NCBI GenBank assembly: GCA_964343835.1
Contig: CAYFKR010000003.1
Coordinates: 124,001-188,000 of the forward strand
Reading direction: 5' to 3'
Length of the DNA: 64,000 nt
Source of the DNA: CALEMW01 sp964343835
Lineage (GTDB): Bacteria > Krumholzibacteriota > Krumholzibacteriia > LZORAL124-64-63
In this document: positions 48,312 to 56,031 of the stretch, in pieces
How positions within the stretch are numbered: the first letter of the stretch is position 1
Layout of the letters: every line of letters starts with the position of its first letter
The notes under the pieces: model-generated
Seen by the model: only the letters and a program-made list of their open reading frames with translations
What the model was told of the DNA's origin: nothing
Database searches by the model: none
Made by a program: the position numbers and the translations under genes

Positions 48312-48475
48312 TTGAATGTCCCTCGCCCGCAGAACATTCAAGAGGTGACGATTCCCGGCCAGGGCTCGCGACGCGTTCGCGTCGCCGGAGCCGCTCTTGC
48401 TTGATCGCGACGGGCCGGCGTCCATGCCGGCCCCGGAACAACTCCGATGGGTCAATGCGCGAAACCGGGAATCGT
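48312..48475 (+). ncRNA. candidate structured leader RNA of the RiPP operon
   Basis: Four perfect inverted repeats are nested or adjacent in 164 bases with no credible gene. The first is TTGAATGT/ACATTCAA (48312-48341). Then an 11-bp stem ACGATTCCCGG/CCGGGAATCGT (48348-48358 with 48465-48475) encloses two hairpins. One hairpin is GGCTC plus GCGACGCG with a 2-base loop (48363-48392). The other is GGGCCGGC with GCCGGCCC (48412-48433). This layout, a closing stem around a multi-hairpin junction 100 bases before a start codon, is that of a riboswitch or regulatory RNA. I do not recognise a known class. Confidence 0.5.
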
Positions 48476-48577
48476 TGCATGGAATAATTCTTGGCCTGAT
48501 CAGGAAAAACGGAATCCCGTCATGTGTTACCATCTTCCCGTCCCTCGCCCACGGGACATGCATCCTTGGAGTGCATC

Positions 48578-48766
48578 ATGATCGAGAAGAAGGACGTGGA
48601 ATTCGAGCCCGCCGAGAAGGAAACGGTGAAGGCGGATGGAGGGTCGTGTGGTTGCACCTGCGGCGGAGCCTGCAGTTGCGCCTCCGGCGATCTGGCCGTG
48701 AACCAGGCCCTCAACGTCAAGAGGCAGCCGGGAGAGGATTCGTTCCATCTCCCGAATCCGCAGTAG
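48578..48766 (+). CDS. candidate Cys-rich RiPP precursor peptide
   Basis: A 62-residue peptide. The first 20 residues are charged and leader-like (MIEKKDVEFEPAEKETVKAD). Next comes a compact cluster, GGSCGCTCGGACSCASG, with cysteines 24, 26, 28, 32 and 34 in the pattern CxCxCxxxCxC. A 25-residue follower ends in HLPNPQ. GGAG lies eight bases before the ATG. The gene ends seven bases before a radical SAM/SPASM protein of the peptide-maturase type, which is the main reason to call it a precursor. Thioether cross-links are the expected change. A small metal-binding peptide is the alternative. Confidence 0.72.
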   Translation: MIEKKDVEFEPAEKETVKADGGSCGCTCGGACSCASGDLAVNQALNVKRQPGEDSFHLPNPQ

Positions 48767-48773
48767 TCGCACG

Positions 48774-50246
48774 ATGAACCCGATCCTCCCGAACGTCCAT
48801 GTGTTCGAACATGGAGATCGTTGGTACGCCTACGACTCGGCGCCGAATCAGATATACGGCATCGACGAGTCCGTTGCCGCCGTGCTTCAGGGTCGTGCTG
48901 CCGAACTCGATGATGCAGCCTTGGCGATCGCGAACGACGAGATCGCGAGCGCCCGGGCTGAAGGCGTTTTCCTGGAGTATTCCCCGTTTCTCGAGTCGTC
49001 ATGCGCTTCATGCCGCGACGATGTCGACAGGGGGCCGATCCGCCAACTCACCGTGACCCTCACCGAACGCTGCGACTACCGCTGCGCCTACTGCCCCTAC
49101 ACCCACGGCGGCCTCGACTGGCAGCGGCCCCACGATTCGCGGACCATTCCGTGGCCGACACTCCGCTCCGCCCTGGGCTACTTCCTGGACCGATGCGATC
49201 AGGTCTCGGACCCCGCCATCGCATTCTATGGAGGCGAGCCGCTGCTCGAAGTCGATCTGCTCGTGAAGGCTTCGTCCTTCATCAGGAGCCATCCCGGAGG
49301 CGATGCTGTCCGCATCACCGTGGACACGAACGGGGCGGGGCTTACTTCCTCCCGTACCATCGAAGCGGCCATCGGCAATCGCTGGGGATTCCAGGTCAGT
49401 CTCGACGGCCCGGCGGCGATCCACGACCGGCATCGACGCACGATCGACGGGTCGCCCACCCATGCCCGCATCATGGCGGGCCTTGATAAGCTCTATGATG
49501 CGGATCCGACGATTCATGAACGGATCAGGTATCAGGCCACCGTCGTGGACGCCCGAGACCTCGGTACCGTTGCGGACTGGTTTCAGAATTTCCCGATCCA
49601 TGTTCAATACGGCATCGAAGCGGCACCTTTTGTCGGAGTGAATCTGGCGGATCTATCCGGCACCGACCTGAGTGCGTTCGGCCTGGACGATGACGACTAC
49701 CGGAACCGGATGCAGCACGTCGCATCCCTCGCCGGCCGATATATCGAAGCCCTCGCGGGCGGCCATCCCGAACGGGTCGATCCCGTTTCCAGGTCTCTCT
49801 TCGAACAGGAGCTGATCCGCCACCACCACCGCGACAGGCGGCATGCTCCCGAATCACTGTCTCCTGCAGGTTGCTGCAAGGCAGGTCTCAGGCGACTCCA
49901 CGTAACGGTCGACGGCACGTATCAACCCTGCGAACGGGTCGGCCGCTTCATGGAGATCGGAGATGTGGAACAAGGGGTGAACCCCGTGGCTGCGACCGCC
50001 ACGGTGGATCGCTTCGTCGAGGCTGTCGGAGACCGCTGCAGCTCGTGCTGGGCGGTGCGCAACTGCACCCTGTGCGCAGCGACGCTGGGCGAGACCTGGA
50101 AAGGTGATGGTAAGGGATCGACGATCGACGAGGGGTGGTGTCGAGGTACGAGGGATGCCCTCGAGAAACGGCTCAGGCTTTGGCTCGAGATCTACGAACG
50201 GAATCCGGATGCCCTGGAGTTCCTCAAGACGTCAGTTCTTTCGTGA
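48774..50246 (+). CDS. radical SAM/SPASM peptide maturase
   Basis: A 490-residue radical SAM enzyme. Residues about 8-70 (VFEHGDRWYAYDSAPNQIYGIDESVAAVLQG) look like the N-terminal precursor-recognition segment of SCIFF-type maturases. The SAM cluster motif is Cys100-x3-Cys104-x2-Cys107 (CDYRCAYC) and FYGGEP follows at 151-156. The SPASM region has Cys367, 368, 386, 422, 425, 431, 434 and 456, enough for two auxiliary clusters. Such enzymes form thioether bonds on small Cys-rich peptides. No ribosome site is seen, so translation is probably coupled to the peptide gene just upstream. Codon use is less GC-extreme than neighbours. Confidence 0.88.
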   Translation: MNPILPNVHVFEHGDRWYAYDSAPNQIYGIDESVAAVLQGRAAELDDAALAIANDEIASARAEGVFLEYSPFLESSCASCRDDVDRGPIRQLTVTLTERCDYRCAYCPYTHGGLDWQRPHDSRTIPWPTLRSALGYFLDRCDQVSDPAIAFYGGEPLLEVDLLVKASSFIRSHPGGDAVRITVDTNGAGLTSSRTIEAAIGNRWGFQVSLDGPAAIHDRHRRTIDGSPTHARIMAGLDKLYDADPTIHERIRYQATVVDARDLGTVADWFQNFPIHVQYGIEAAPFVGVNLADLSGTDLSAFGLDDDDYRNRMQHVASLAGRYIEALAGGHPERVDPVSRSLFEQELIRHHHRDRRHAPESLSPAGCCKAGLRRLHVTVDGTYQPCERVGRFMEIGDVEQGVNPVAATATVDRFVEAVGDRCSSCWAVRNCTLCAATLGETWKGDGKGSTIDEGWCRGTRDALEKRLRLWLEIYERNPDALEFLKTSVLS

Positions 50247-50963
50247 TGTCCTCTCCAGGTAGGATGGTTCGGCCCACATCGTCACAGGGCCGTAGTCGTC
50301 GGTCATGAAGGTCCGTCCAAGGAGCAGGATCGACTCTCCATCGACCATCACGTATTTGACCTGCAGGCTGTCACCGGGATTCCTGCCGAATTCGAGCCAC
50401 GTGTCCCTGTACTCGCCCGAGAACGCGAAGTCGTAATCGAGTTTCGCGATGGACATGTCTTCCATCGTTTCGTCGATGACCGTCTCGGAATAGGTCTGTG
50501 TCATGGAATCGAGCCCGGATTCGTAGGTCGCCGTCAGGCAGTCCTTTCCCATGATCGTGTGGCCGTAGACGGATTTCAGTCTCGTCATCCCAGCCATGTG
50601 GAGTTCCTTGACCAGGGCGTATTGACGACTCCGTTCCACGGCCTCCTCGACCGAAATGGTGGAATCCCTGCCGGTGACGATGAAGAACTCGCCGCTGTCC
50701 TCGTGAGGTTTCAGCTGAACCGCCTCACCGACCCTTTGAGCTCCTTCGAAGTGGAACCGATAGCCCCCCAGATGCTTCGTCCCCGTGAACGTCACCATCG
50801 CGACCGCCGCGATCGCCAGCACCACCGTCACCGGCCGCTCCCTGCGCCGCCTCGCGGCACGTCGCTGCAGGGCCGCCCGCAGGGCTTCCTTGTGGGCCGA
50901 GGGCGGTTCCATATCGTCCGCGACTCGGCGTAACCGACGTTCGAGATCCATGTGGTCACTCAT
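50232..50963 (-). CDS. membrane anti-sigma-like protein
   Basis: A 243-residue protein encoded directly after an ECF sigma factor with an 8-base overlap, the classic anti-sigma position. Residues 1-42 are a basic cytoplasmic part (LERRLRRVADDMEPPSAHKEALRAALQRR), a single helix follows at about 44-62 (VTVVLAIAAVAMVTFTG), and about 180 residues lie outside. The outer domain is not recognised and lacks a zinc-binding HxxxCxxC anti-sigma motif. The role is inferred from context. Its stop overlaps the maturase stop by 15 bases in a convergent arrangement. Confidence 0.68.
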   Translation of the reverse strand: MSDHMDLERRLRRVADDMEPPSAHKEALRAALQRRAARRRRERPVTVVLAIAAVAMVTFTGTKHLGGYRFHFEGAQRVGEAVQLKPHEDSGEFFIVTGRDSTISVEEAVERSRQYALVKELHMAGMTRLKSVYGHTIMGKDCLTATYESGLDSMTQTYSETVIDETMEDMSIAKLDYDFAFSGEYRDTWLEFGRNPGDSLQVKYVMVDGESILLLGRTFMTDDYGPVTMWAEPSYLERTSRKN

Positions 50964-51633
50964 AGCGTTCCCTCACCAGTCCGCGGAGCTTCTCGAGGCA
51001 CCGGGCGAGCCTCGCCTTCATGGTTCCCAGCTTCACGCGCTCCACGGCTGCGATCTGCGGGACGGTCAACTTCTCCATGTAATGGAGGGTCAACCAGGTC
51101 CGACACTGCGGGTCGAGTTCCTCCAGGGCGGCCCGGAGGGCCTCGTCCGCCTGCCGCTCGTCGAGCTCGTCGTCGGGCGAAGGTCCGGCGTGGGCGATGC
51201 GTTCGCCGGACGCGTCGACGTCCTCGAGCGGATCCGTCTTCCGCTGCTTCCGCTTCCGGTCGTGGCCGTTCGCTTCGTTCTTGGCGATGGCCATGAGCCA
51301 CGACAGGAATGGGCGTCCCTGCCAGCGGTAGCGGCCGAAGTTGTCGAGGGCCTTCATGAACGTGTTCGAGGTCAGTTCCTCGGCCAGGTGCTCGTCGAAG
51401 GTCCTCTTGACGAGGAAGCGGTAGATGCGGTCGTAGTACTTGTCGTAGAAGTACCAGAAGTCGTCGGGATTGGTCCTGACGCGCTCGATCCAGCCGCGTT
51501 CCTCGGTGAACTCGTCGTCGGAAGAGTCGACGTCGCCGATCTCCTCCCTCTCGTCCCCCCGCTCATCACAATGCGGGTCGGGAGGGATCGTTGCGTCGAA
51601 AGAAAGATCGTTGTCTGAATAGTCGGACATCAT
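50956..51633 (-). CDS. ECF-family RNA polymerase sigma factor
   Basis: A 225-residue sigma-70-family factor of the extracytoplasmic-function group. Region 2 reads YDKYYDRIYRFLVKRTFDEHLAEELTSNTFMKALDNFGRYR and SFLSWLMAIAKNEA-like text (here PFLSWLMAIAKNEANGHDRKR). Region 4 is ALEELDPQCRTWLTLHYMEKLTVPQIAAVERVKLGTMKARLARCLEKLR. An acidic 45-residue N-terminal extension precedes region 2. Its activity is probably held by the coupled membrane protein. A GGAAC element 80 bases upstream could be its own -35, but this is weak. Confidence 0.9.
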   Translation of the reverse strand: MMSDYSDNDLSFDATIPPDPHCDERGDEREEIGDVDSSDDEFTEERGWIERVRTNPDDFWYFYDKYYDRIYRFLVKRTFDEHLAEELTSNTFMKALDNFGRYRWQGRPFLSWLMAIAKNEANGHDRKRKQRKTDPLEDVDASGERIAHAGPSPDDELDERQADEALRAALEELDPQCRTWLTLHYMEKLTVPQIAAVERVKLGTMKARLARCLEKLRGLVRERYE

Positions 51634-51815
51634 ACCCCTAGAGTCGGGATCAACGCGCAGGGGTGCAAGGAATTAGGGAAACACTAGCACAACCGTGACG
51701 TTCCGTCGATCTCGTGCGGGCCGGGGCGTCTTGCCCGCCCGCCGGGGCTCTGCTACCTTGGCCCGGCACGACCCGAAACCGACCGATTCCGACTGTCCGC
51801 TGACCGGAGGGCCCC

Positions 51816-53357
51816 ATGGCCGGCATCCCCAACGAGTCCCTGCAGAGCTTTCTGGCGTTTCTCGAGGAGCGCGGCGAACTGATCCGCGTGACCGAGCCCG
51901 TGGACCCGTGCCTGGAGCTCACCGAGATCGCCGACCGCTTCGTGAAGGCCGGCGACCGGCCCGCGCTGCTCTTCGAGAACCCGGTGCGTGGCGAGTACAG
52001 CCGCGCCCGCGGCCTGGACCGCGACGCCCGCACCGCCGACGGCCGCCCCGTGCCCGTGCTCATCAACCTCTTCGCCTCGGACCGGCGCATGGCCTGGGCC
52101 CTGGGCTGCGAGTCCATGGACGAGGCCGTCGCGAAGATCCGCGAGCCCCTGGAGATGGGCCCGCCCGAGTCGCTGTGGGACAAGATCCGCATGCTGGGCA
52201 AGGCCAAGGAGTGGGGCGCCGGCATGCCCAAGACGGTAAGCAAGGGCGCCTGCCAGGACGTGGTGGTGCAGGGCGACGCCCTGAACGACCGCGGCATGCT
52301 GGACATGATGCCCGTGCTGACCACCTGGCCCCTGGACGGCGGGCCGTTCATCACGCTGCCCCTGGTGATCACGCGCAACCCCGAGTCGGGACGCCGCAAC
52401 ATCGGCATGTACCGCATGCAGGTCTTCGACGGCCGCACCACCGGCATGCACTGGCAGCTCCACAAGACCGGCGCCGAGCACTACCGCGAGCATGAGCGCC
52501 GCGGCGAGCGCATGCCCGTGAATGTGGCCATCGGCGGGCCGCCCGCCCTCACGTACGGCGCCACCGCGCCGCTGCCGCCGGAGATCGACGAGGCCATGTT
52601 CGCCGGCTTCCTGCAGGGTCGTCCGATCACCTGGACCAAGGCCGTGACCAACGATCTGCTGGTGCCGGCCGAGGCGGACTTCGTGATCGAGGGCTACGTG
52701 GAGCCGGGGGAGCGGCGCAGCGAGGGCCCGTTCGGCGACCACACCGGTTTCTACACCCTGGCCGAGGACTTCCCGGTGCTGCACGTGACGGCCGTCACGT
52801 CGCGGCGCGATCCGGTGTACCTGACCACCATCGTGGGCGTGCCGCCCATGGAGGACAAGCAGCTGGGCTGGGCCACGGAGCGCCTGTTCCTTCCGCTGAT
52901 GCAGAAGCCTCTGCCCGAGGTGGTGGACTACCATCTTCCCGCGGCCGCCTGCTTCCACAACCTGGCCATCGTGGCCATCAGGAAGGCGTACCCCGGCCAT
53001 GCGCGCAAGGTGGCCAGCGCGCTGTGGGGGATGGGCCAGATGATGTTCTGCAAGAACATCGTGGTGGTGGACGAGGATGTGGACGTGCACGACGCCAACG
53101 AGGTGCTGTGGCGCGTGGCCAACTCCATCGATCCCAAGCGCGACTGCTTCTTCGCCGAAGGCCCCGTCGACCACCTGGACCACGCGGTGAACACCCAGTT
53201 CACCGGCGGCAAGATGGGCATCGACGCCACCACCAAGTGGGAGGGCGAGGAGGGCTTCCGCCGCGAATGGCCCCCCATCGTGCGCATGGACGACGCCGTG
53301 AAGGACGACGTGGCCGCCAGGTGGTCCGACCTGCTCGCCAAGGTGGAGCGCCCGTGA
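51816..53357 (+). CDS. ubiD: UbiD-family decarboxylase (menaquinone)
   Basis: A 513-residue UbiD-type decarboxylase that uses prenylated FMN made by UbiX. Recognised pieces are FLEERGELIRVTEPVDP at the start, LVIEGYVEPGER-like FVIEGYVEPGERRSEGPFGDHTGFY with the catalytic Glu, and GVPPMEDKQLGWATERLFLPL. It acts in late quinone synthesis by removing the ring carboxyl group. It leads a cluster with UbiE-, UbiX- and UbiA-type genes, which matches MqnL in the futalosine route to menaquinone, though classical ubiquinone synthesis uses the same families. GGAGGG lies before the ATG. Confidence 0.9.
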   Translation: MAGIPNESLQSFLAFLEERGELIRVTEPVDPCLELTEIADRFVKAGDRPALLFENPVRGEYSRARGLDRDARTADGRPVPVLINLFASDRRMAWALGCESMDEAVAKIREPLEMGPPESLWDKIRMLGKAKEWGAGMPKTVSKGACQDVVVQGDALNDRGMLDMMPVLTTWPLDGGPFITLPLVITRNPESGRRNIGMYRMQVFDGRTTGMHWQLHKTGAEHYREHERRGERMPVNVAIGGPPALTYGATAPLPPEIDEAMFAGFLQGRPITWTKAVTNDLLVPAEADFVIEGYVEPGERRSEGPFGDHTGFYTLAEDFPVLHVTAVTSRRDPVYLTTIVGVPPMEDKQLGWATERLFLPLMQKPLPEVVDYHLPAAACFHNLAIVAIRKAYPGHARKVASALWGMGQMMFCKNIVVVDEDVDVHDANEVLWRVANSIDPKRDCFFAEGPVDHLDHAVNTQFTGGKMGIDATTKWEGEEGFRREWPPIVRMDDAVKDDVAARWSDLLAKVERP

Positions 53358-54136
53358 CCTCCCAGGACCCCCGCGCCTCCATGCACGAGCGCGACCGGTC
53401 GGCCTGGACCGTCGCCGACCCCGGCGCCCACGACCGCACCGTGCGCGGCATGTTCTCGCGCATCGCCGGCGTCTACGACTTCATGAACCACTTCCTGAGC
53501 CTCAACCGCGACAAGGCCTGGCGCCGCCGCCTGGTGGCCAACCTGGACCGCGACACCTGGGAGCTGCTGGACCTCTGCGCCGGCACCGGCGACCTGGGCC
53601 TGGAGGCATTGCGTGCCGGCCGCTGCCGCGAAGTGGTGGCCGCCGACTTCACCCATGCCATGCTCGCCGCCGGCGCCTCGAAGGGCCTGGCCCGTCCCGG
53701 CGGCGTGCCCGCCGTGACCGCCGACGCCCAGGACCTGCCCCTCCGCGACGCCTGCGTGGACGCCGTGGTGGTGGGCTTCGGTGTGCGCAACATCGCGGAC
53801 CTGAAGCGCGGCCTGACCGAGGCCCGACGCGTGTTGCGACCCGGCGGCCAGCTCTACGTGGTGGAGTTCTTCCGCGACGATCCCCACGCCGACGGCGAGG
53901 CTCGCGGCCCCCGGGGTCCGGTGCGCTGGATGCTCAACACGGCGCTGCCCTTCCTGGGGCGCGCGGTGGGGCGCGACGGGTCGGCGTATGGGTATCTGGC
54001 GGTGAGCATGCAGCGGTTTTTGACGCCGACGGAGTATGCGGCGCTGCTCGGCGAGCTCGGGTTCACGGACGTGACGATCGAGCGGATGACGTTCGGGATT
54101 GCTCATGTGGTGGGGGGGCGGCTCGCCGACGGCTGA
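53354..54136 (+). CDS. ubiE: UbiE/MenG-type quinone C-methyltransferase
   Basis: A 260-residue SAM methyltransferase that adds the ring methyl in menaquinone or ubiquinone synthesis. It has HDRTVRGMFSRIAGVYDFMNHFLSLNRDKAWRRRL, the family's opening, motif I LLDLCAGTGDLGLEAL, VVAADFTHAMLAAG, DAVVVGFGVRNIADLKRGLTEARRVLRPGGQL and ending YAALLGELGFTDVTIERMTFGIAHVV. The GTG start overlaps the ubiD stop (GTGA) and has GGAG upstream. The end uses many low-GC-wobble codons compared with the rest. Confidence 0.93.
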   Translation: MTSQDPRASMHERDRSAWTVADPGAHDRTVRGMFSRIAGVYDFMNHFLSLNRDKAWRRRLVANLDRDTWELLDLCAGTGDLGLEALRAGRCREVVAADFTHAMLAAGASKGLARPGGVPAVTADAQDLPLRDACVDAVVVGFGVRNIADLKRGLTEARRVLRPGGQLYVVEFFRDDPHADGEARGPRGPVRWMLNTALPFLGRAVGRDGSAYGYLAVSMQRFLTPTEYAALLGELGFTDVTIERMTFGIAHVVGGRLADG

Positions 54137-54211
54137 CTCCGGCACGCACCCGCCTTGTCCGTCGACCCGCCCCTTGTTAACGTGGATCCCTCTTCGACCC
54201 GGAGGACCGAC

Positions 54212-54808
54212 GTGGCAGCGACCCCCATCACCGTAGCCTGGACCGGAGCCAGCGGCATCGCCTACGGCGTGCGCCTGGTGGAGGTGCTGCTGCGCGCGGG
54301 CGTGCCGGTGGACCTGCTGCGTTCCGATGCCGTGACCCAGACCGCCGCCGCCGAACTGGACCGTCCTCTCGACCAGGTCCTCGCCGACCTGTGCTCCTGC
54401 GCCTCCCCGGACGCCCCCCTGCGCGAGTTCGGTCGCGACGACTATTCGGCCCCCGCCGCCAGCGGCTCCGCCCCGTCCCGCGGCATGGTCGTGTGTCCCT
54501 GCTCCATGAGCTCGATGGCCCGCATCGCCACCGGCACAGGCGAGACCCTGCTGTTCCGCGCAGCCGACGTGTGCCTGAAGGAAGGGCGGTCGCTGATCGT
54601 GGTGCCGCGCGAGACGCCCCTGGCTCTCCACCACCTGGAGAACATGACGAACCTGGCCCGCGCCGGCGCCGTGGTGCTGCCGGCCATGCCGGGCTTCTAT
54701 CACCGCCCCGAGAGCGTGTCCGACCTGGTGGACTTCGTGGTGCAGCGGATCTGCGACCGCATCGGCGTCGCCGTGGACCTCGCCCCGCGCTGGGGGGAGG
54801 GCCGATGA
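54212..54808 (+). CDS. ubiX: UbiX-family flavin prenyltransferase
   Basis: A 198-residue flavoprotein that attaches dimethylallyl phosphate to FMN to make the prenyl-FMN cofactor of UbiD. Features: ITVAWTGASGIAYGVRLVEVL at the FMN site, SMARIATGTGETLLFRAADVCLKEGRSLIVVPRETPLALHHLENM, and AMPGFYHRPESVSDLVDFVVQRICDRIGV. I chose the GTG with GGAGGA five bases upstream, giving the usual family length; a TTG at 54155 is less likely. An insertion around DDYSAPAASGSAPSRG is slightly longer than usual. The stop overlaps the next ATG. Confidence 0.93.
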   Translation: MAATPITVAWTGASGIAYGVRLVEVLLRAGVPVDLLRSDAVTQTAAAELDRPLDQVLADLCSCASPDAPLREFGRDDYSAPAASGSAPSRGMVVCPCSMSSMARIATGTGETLLFRAADVCLKEGRSLIVVPRETPLALHHLENMTNLARAGAVVLPAMPGFYHRPESVSDLVDFVVQRICDRIGVAVDLAPRWGEGR

Positions 54809-55659
54809 GCATCGTGTCGCGCTACATGGGGCTCGTGAAGTTCGAGCACACCATCTTCGCCATGCCCTTCGCCCTGATGTCGCTGCTGGTGGCGACCGGG
54901 GGGCGCCCGGAGCCCGTCACGTTGCTGTGGGTGGTGGTCGCCATGGTCGGTGCCCGCAGTGCGGCCATGGCTTTCAACCGCATCGCCGACCGGCACATCG
55001 ACGCCCACAACCCGCGCACCTCCGATCGCCACATCCCCGCGGGCGAAGTGAGCCTCGTCGGAGCCGTGGTGTTCACGGTGATCGCGTCGGCCCTGCTCGT
55101 GTTCGCGGCCCGCCAGCTCAATCCGCTCTGCTTCGCCCTGTCGCCGGTGGCGCTGGCGGTGGTGCTGTTCTACTCGCTGACCAAGCGGTTCACGGCGTGG
55201 TCGCACCTGTTCCTGGGCATCGCGCTGTCCGTGGCACCGGTCGGGGCGTGGTTGGCGGCCACCGGGAGCTTCGACGCCTTTCCCTTGCTCGTGGCTCTGG
55301 GCGTGGCGCTCTGGGTCGGCGGATTCGACGCCATCTACGGCTGCCAGGACGCCGACTTCGACCGCGGCGTCGGCCTGCACTCCCTGGCCGTCCGCTACGG
55401 CACCGACGGCGCCCTGCGCATCGCCCGCCTGTTGCACGTGGCGGCCGTGGCCTCGCTCGCCTGGGCGTTCCGCATCGGTCCCGGCCTGGGCCCAGTGTCC
55501 CTGCTCGGCGTGGCCGCCATGGCCGGTCTGCTGGTCTGGGAGCACCGCATCGTGCGCGGTGGCGACCTGAGCCGCATCGACGTGGCCTTCTTCACCATCA
55601 ATTCCTGGATCGGCATGCTACTGCTGGGATTCGTCCTGGCGGACGTCTACCTCGTCTGA
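54805..55659 (+). CDS. mqnP: UbiA-family prenyltransferase (MqnP type)
   Basis: A 284-residue membrane prenyltransferase with about eight or nine helices. The first Asp-rich motif is NRIADRHIDAHNPRT and the second is DADFDRGVGLHSL, the pair that binds prenyl diphosphate through magnesium. It attaches the isoprenoid tail to the aromatic acid precursor. The pattern of neighbours (UbiD, UbiE, UbiX) and the NRxxDxxxDxxNPRT variant fit MqnP of the futalosine pathway. The ATG overlaps the ubiX stop (ATGA). Confidence 0.9.
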   Translation: MSIVSRYMGLVKFEHTIFAMPFALMSLLVATGGRPEPVTLLWVVVAMVGARSAAMAFNRIADRHIDAHNPRTSDRHIPAGEVSLVGAVVFTVIASALLVFAARQLNPLCFALSPVALAVVLFYSLTKRFTAWSHLFLGIALSVAPVGAWLAATGSFDAFPLLVALGVALWVGGFDAIYGCQDADFDRGVGLHSLAVRYGTDGALRIARLLHVAAVASLAWAFRIGPGLGPVSLLGVAAMAGLLVWEHRIVRGGDLSRIDVAFFTINSWIGMLLLGFVLADVYLV

Positions 55660-56031
55660 TCCGCGCCATCTCCCCTTGCAGTTCGCGACCCGCGATGCCC
55701 CGATGAGGCGTTTTGCGGCACGGTGCGGAACCCGCCGGGCCCGTTGCCGGCCGTTCCCGTCGATTCCCCGTGGTTCCTAGTGATGCCCGGCCGAGGCCCC
55801 GCTTTTCCGGGCATCTCCCATATCCCCTTGTCCAGCATGAAGTTGTAAACAGCCCTGAACGGCCGCCCCGGGCCGATCCGCGAGTTCCGATCTCATCATC
55901 CGTCTTTTTTCATGATGGGGCTCAAGGAGGCATGGTCATTGCCGATGCCTCCGGTGACATCCACGTGGCCCACAGTGCGGGCCCGAGGCAACCCGCCCGC
56001 ATCATCGGGCCCCACAGAAAGGTTCGGAAAC
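55660..56031 (+). other. non-coding interval with two hairpins before a secreted-protein gene
   Basis: About 370 bases with no credible gene. Two perfect 8-bp inverted repeats lie close to the next start codon: GGAGGCAT/ATGCCTCC at 55926-55952 and GGGCCCGA/TCGGGCCC at 55979-56012. A CTTTTTT run precedes them near 55904. The region could hold a promoter and a structured 5' leader; no known riboswitch was recognised. Confidence 0.45.

Noticed and set aside
48228..48563. A 111-residue minus-strand frame between the TehB-like gene and the RiPP precursor
   Set aside because: It spans the terminator and the nested stems, lacks a ribosome site and resembles no family.
48397..48777. A 126-residue plus-strand frame overlapping the Cys-rich peptide
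   Set aside because: It is a different frame from the peptide; its second half is Arg/Gly-rich shadow sequence and no start signal is present.
55926..56031. A c-di-GMP or guanidine riboswitch in the leader
   Set aside because: CACAGTGC and nearby bases slightly recall known motifs, but the conserved cores are missing.
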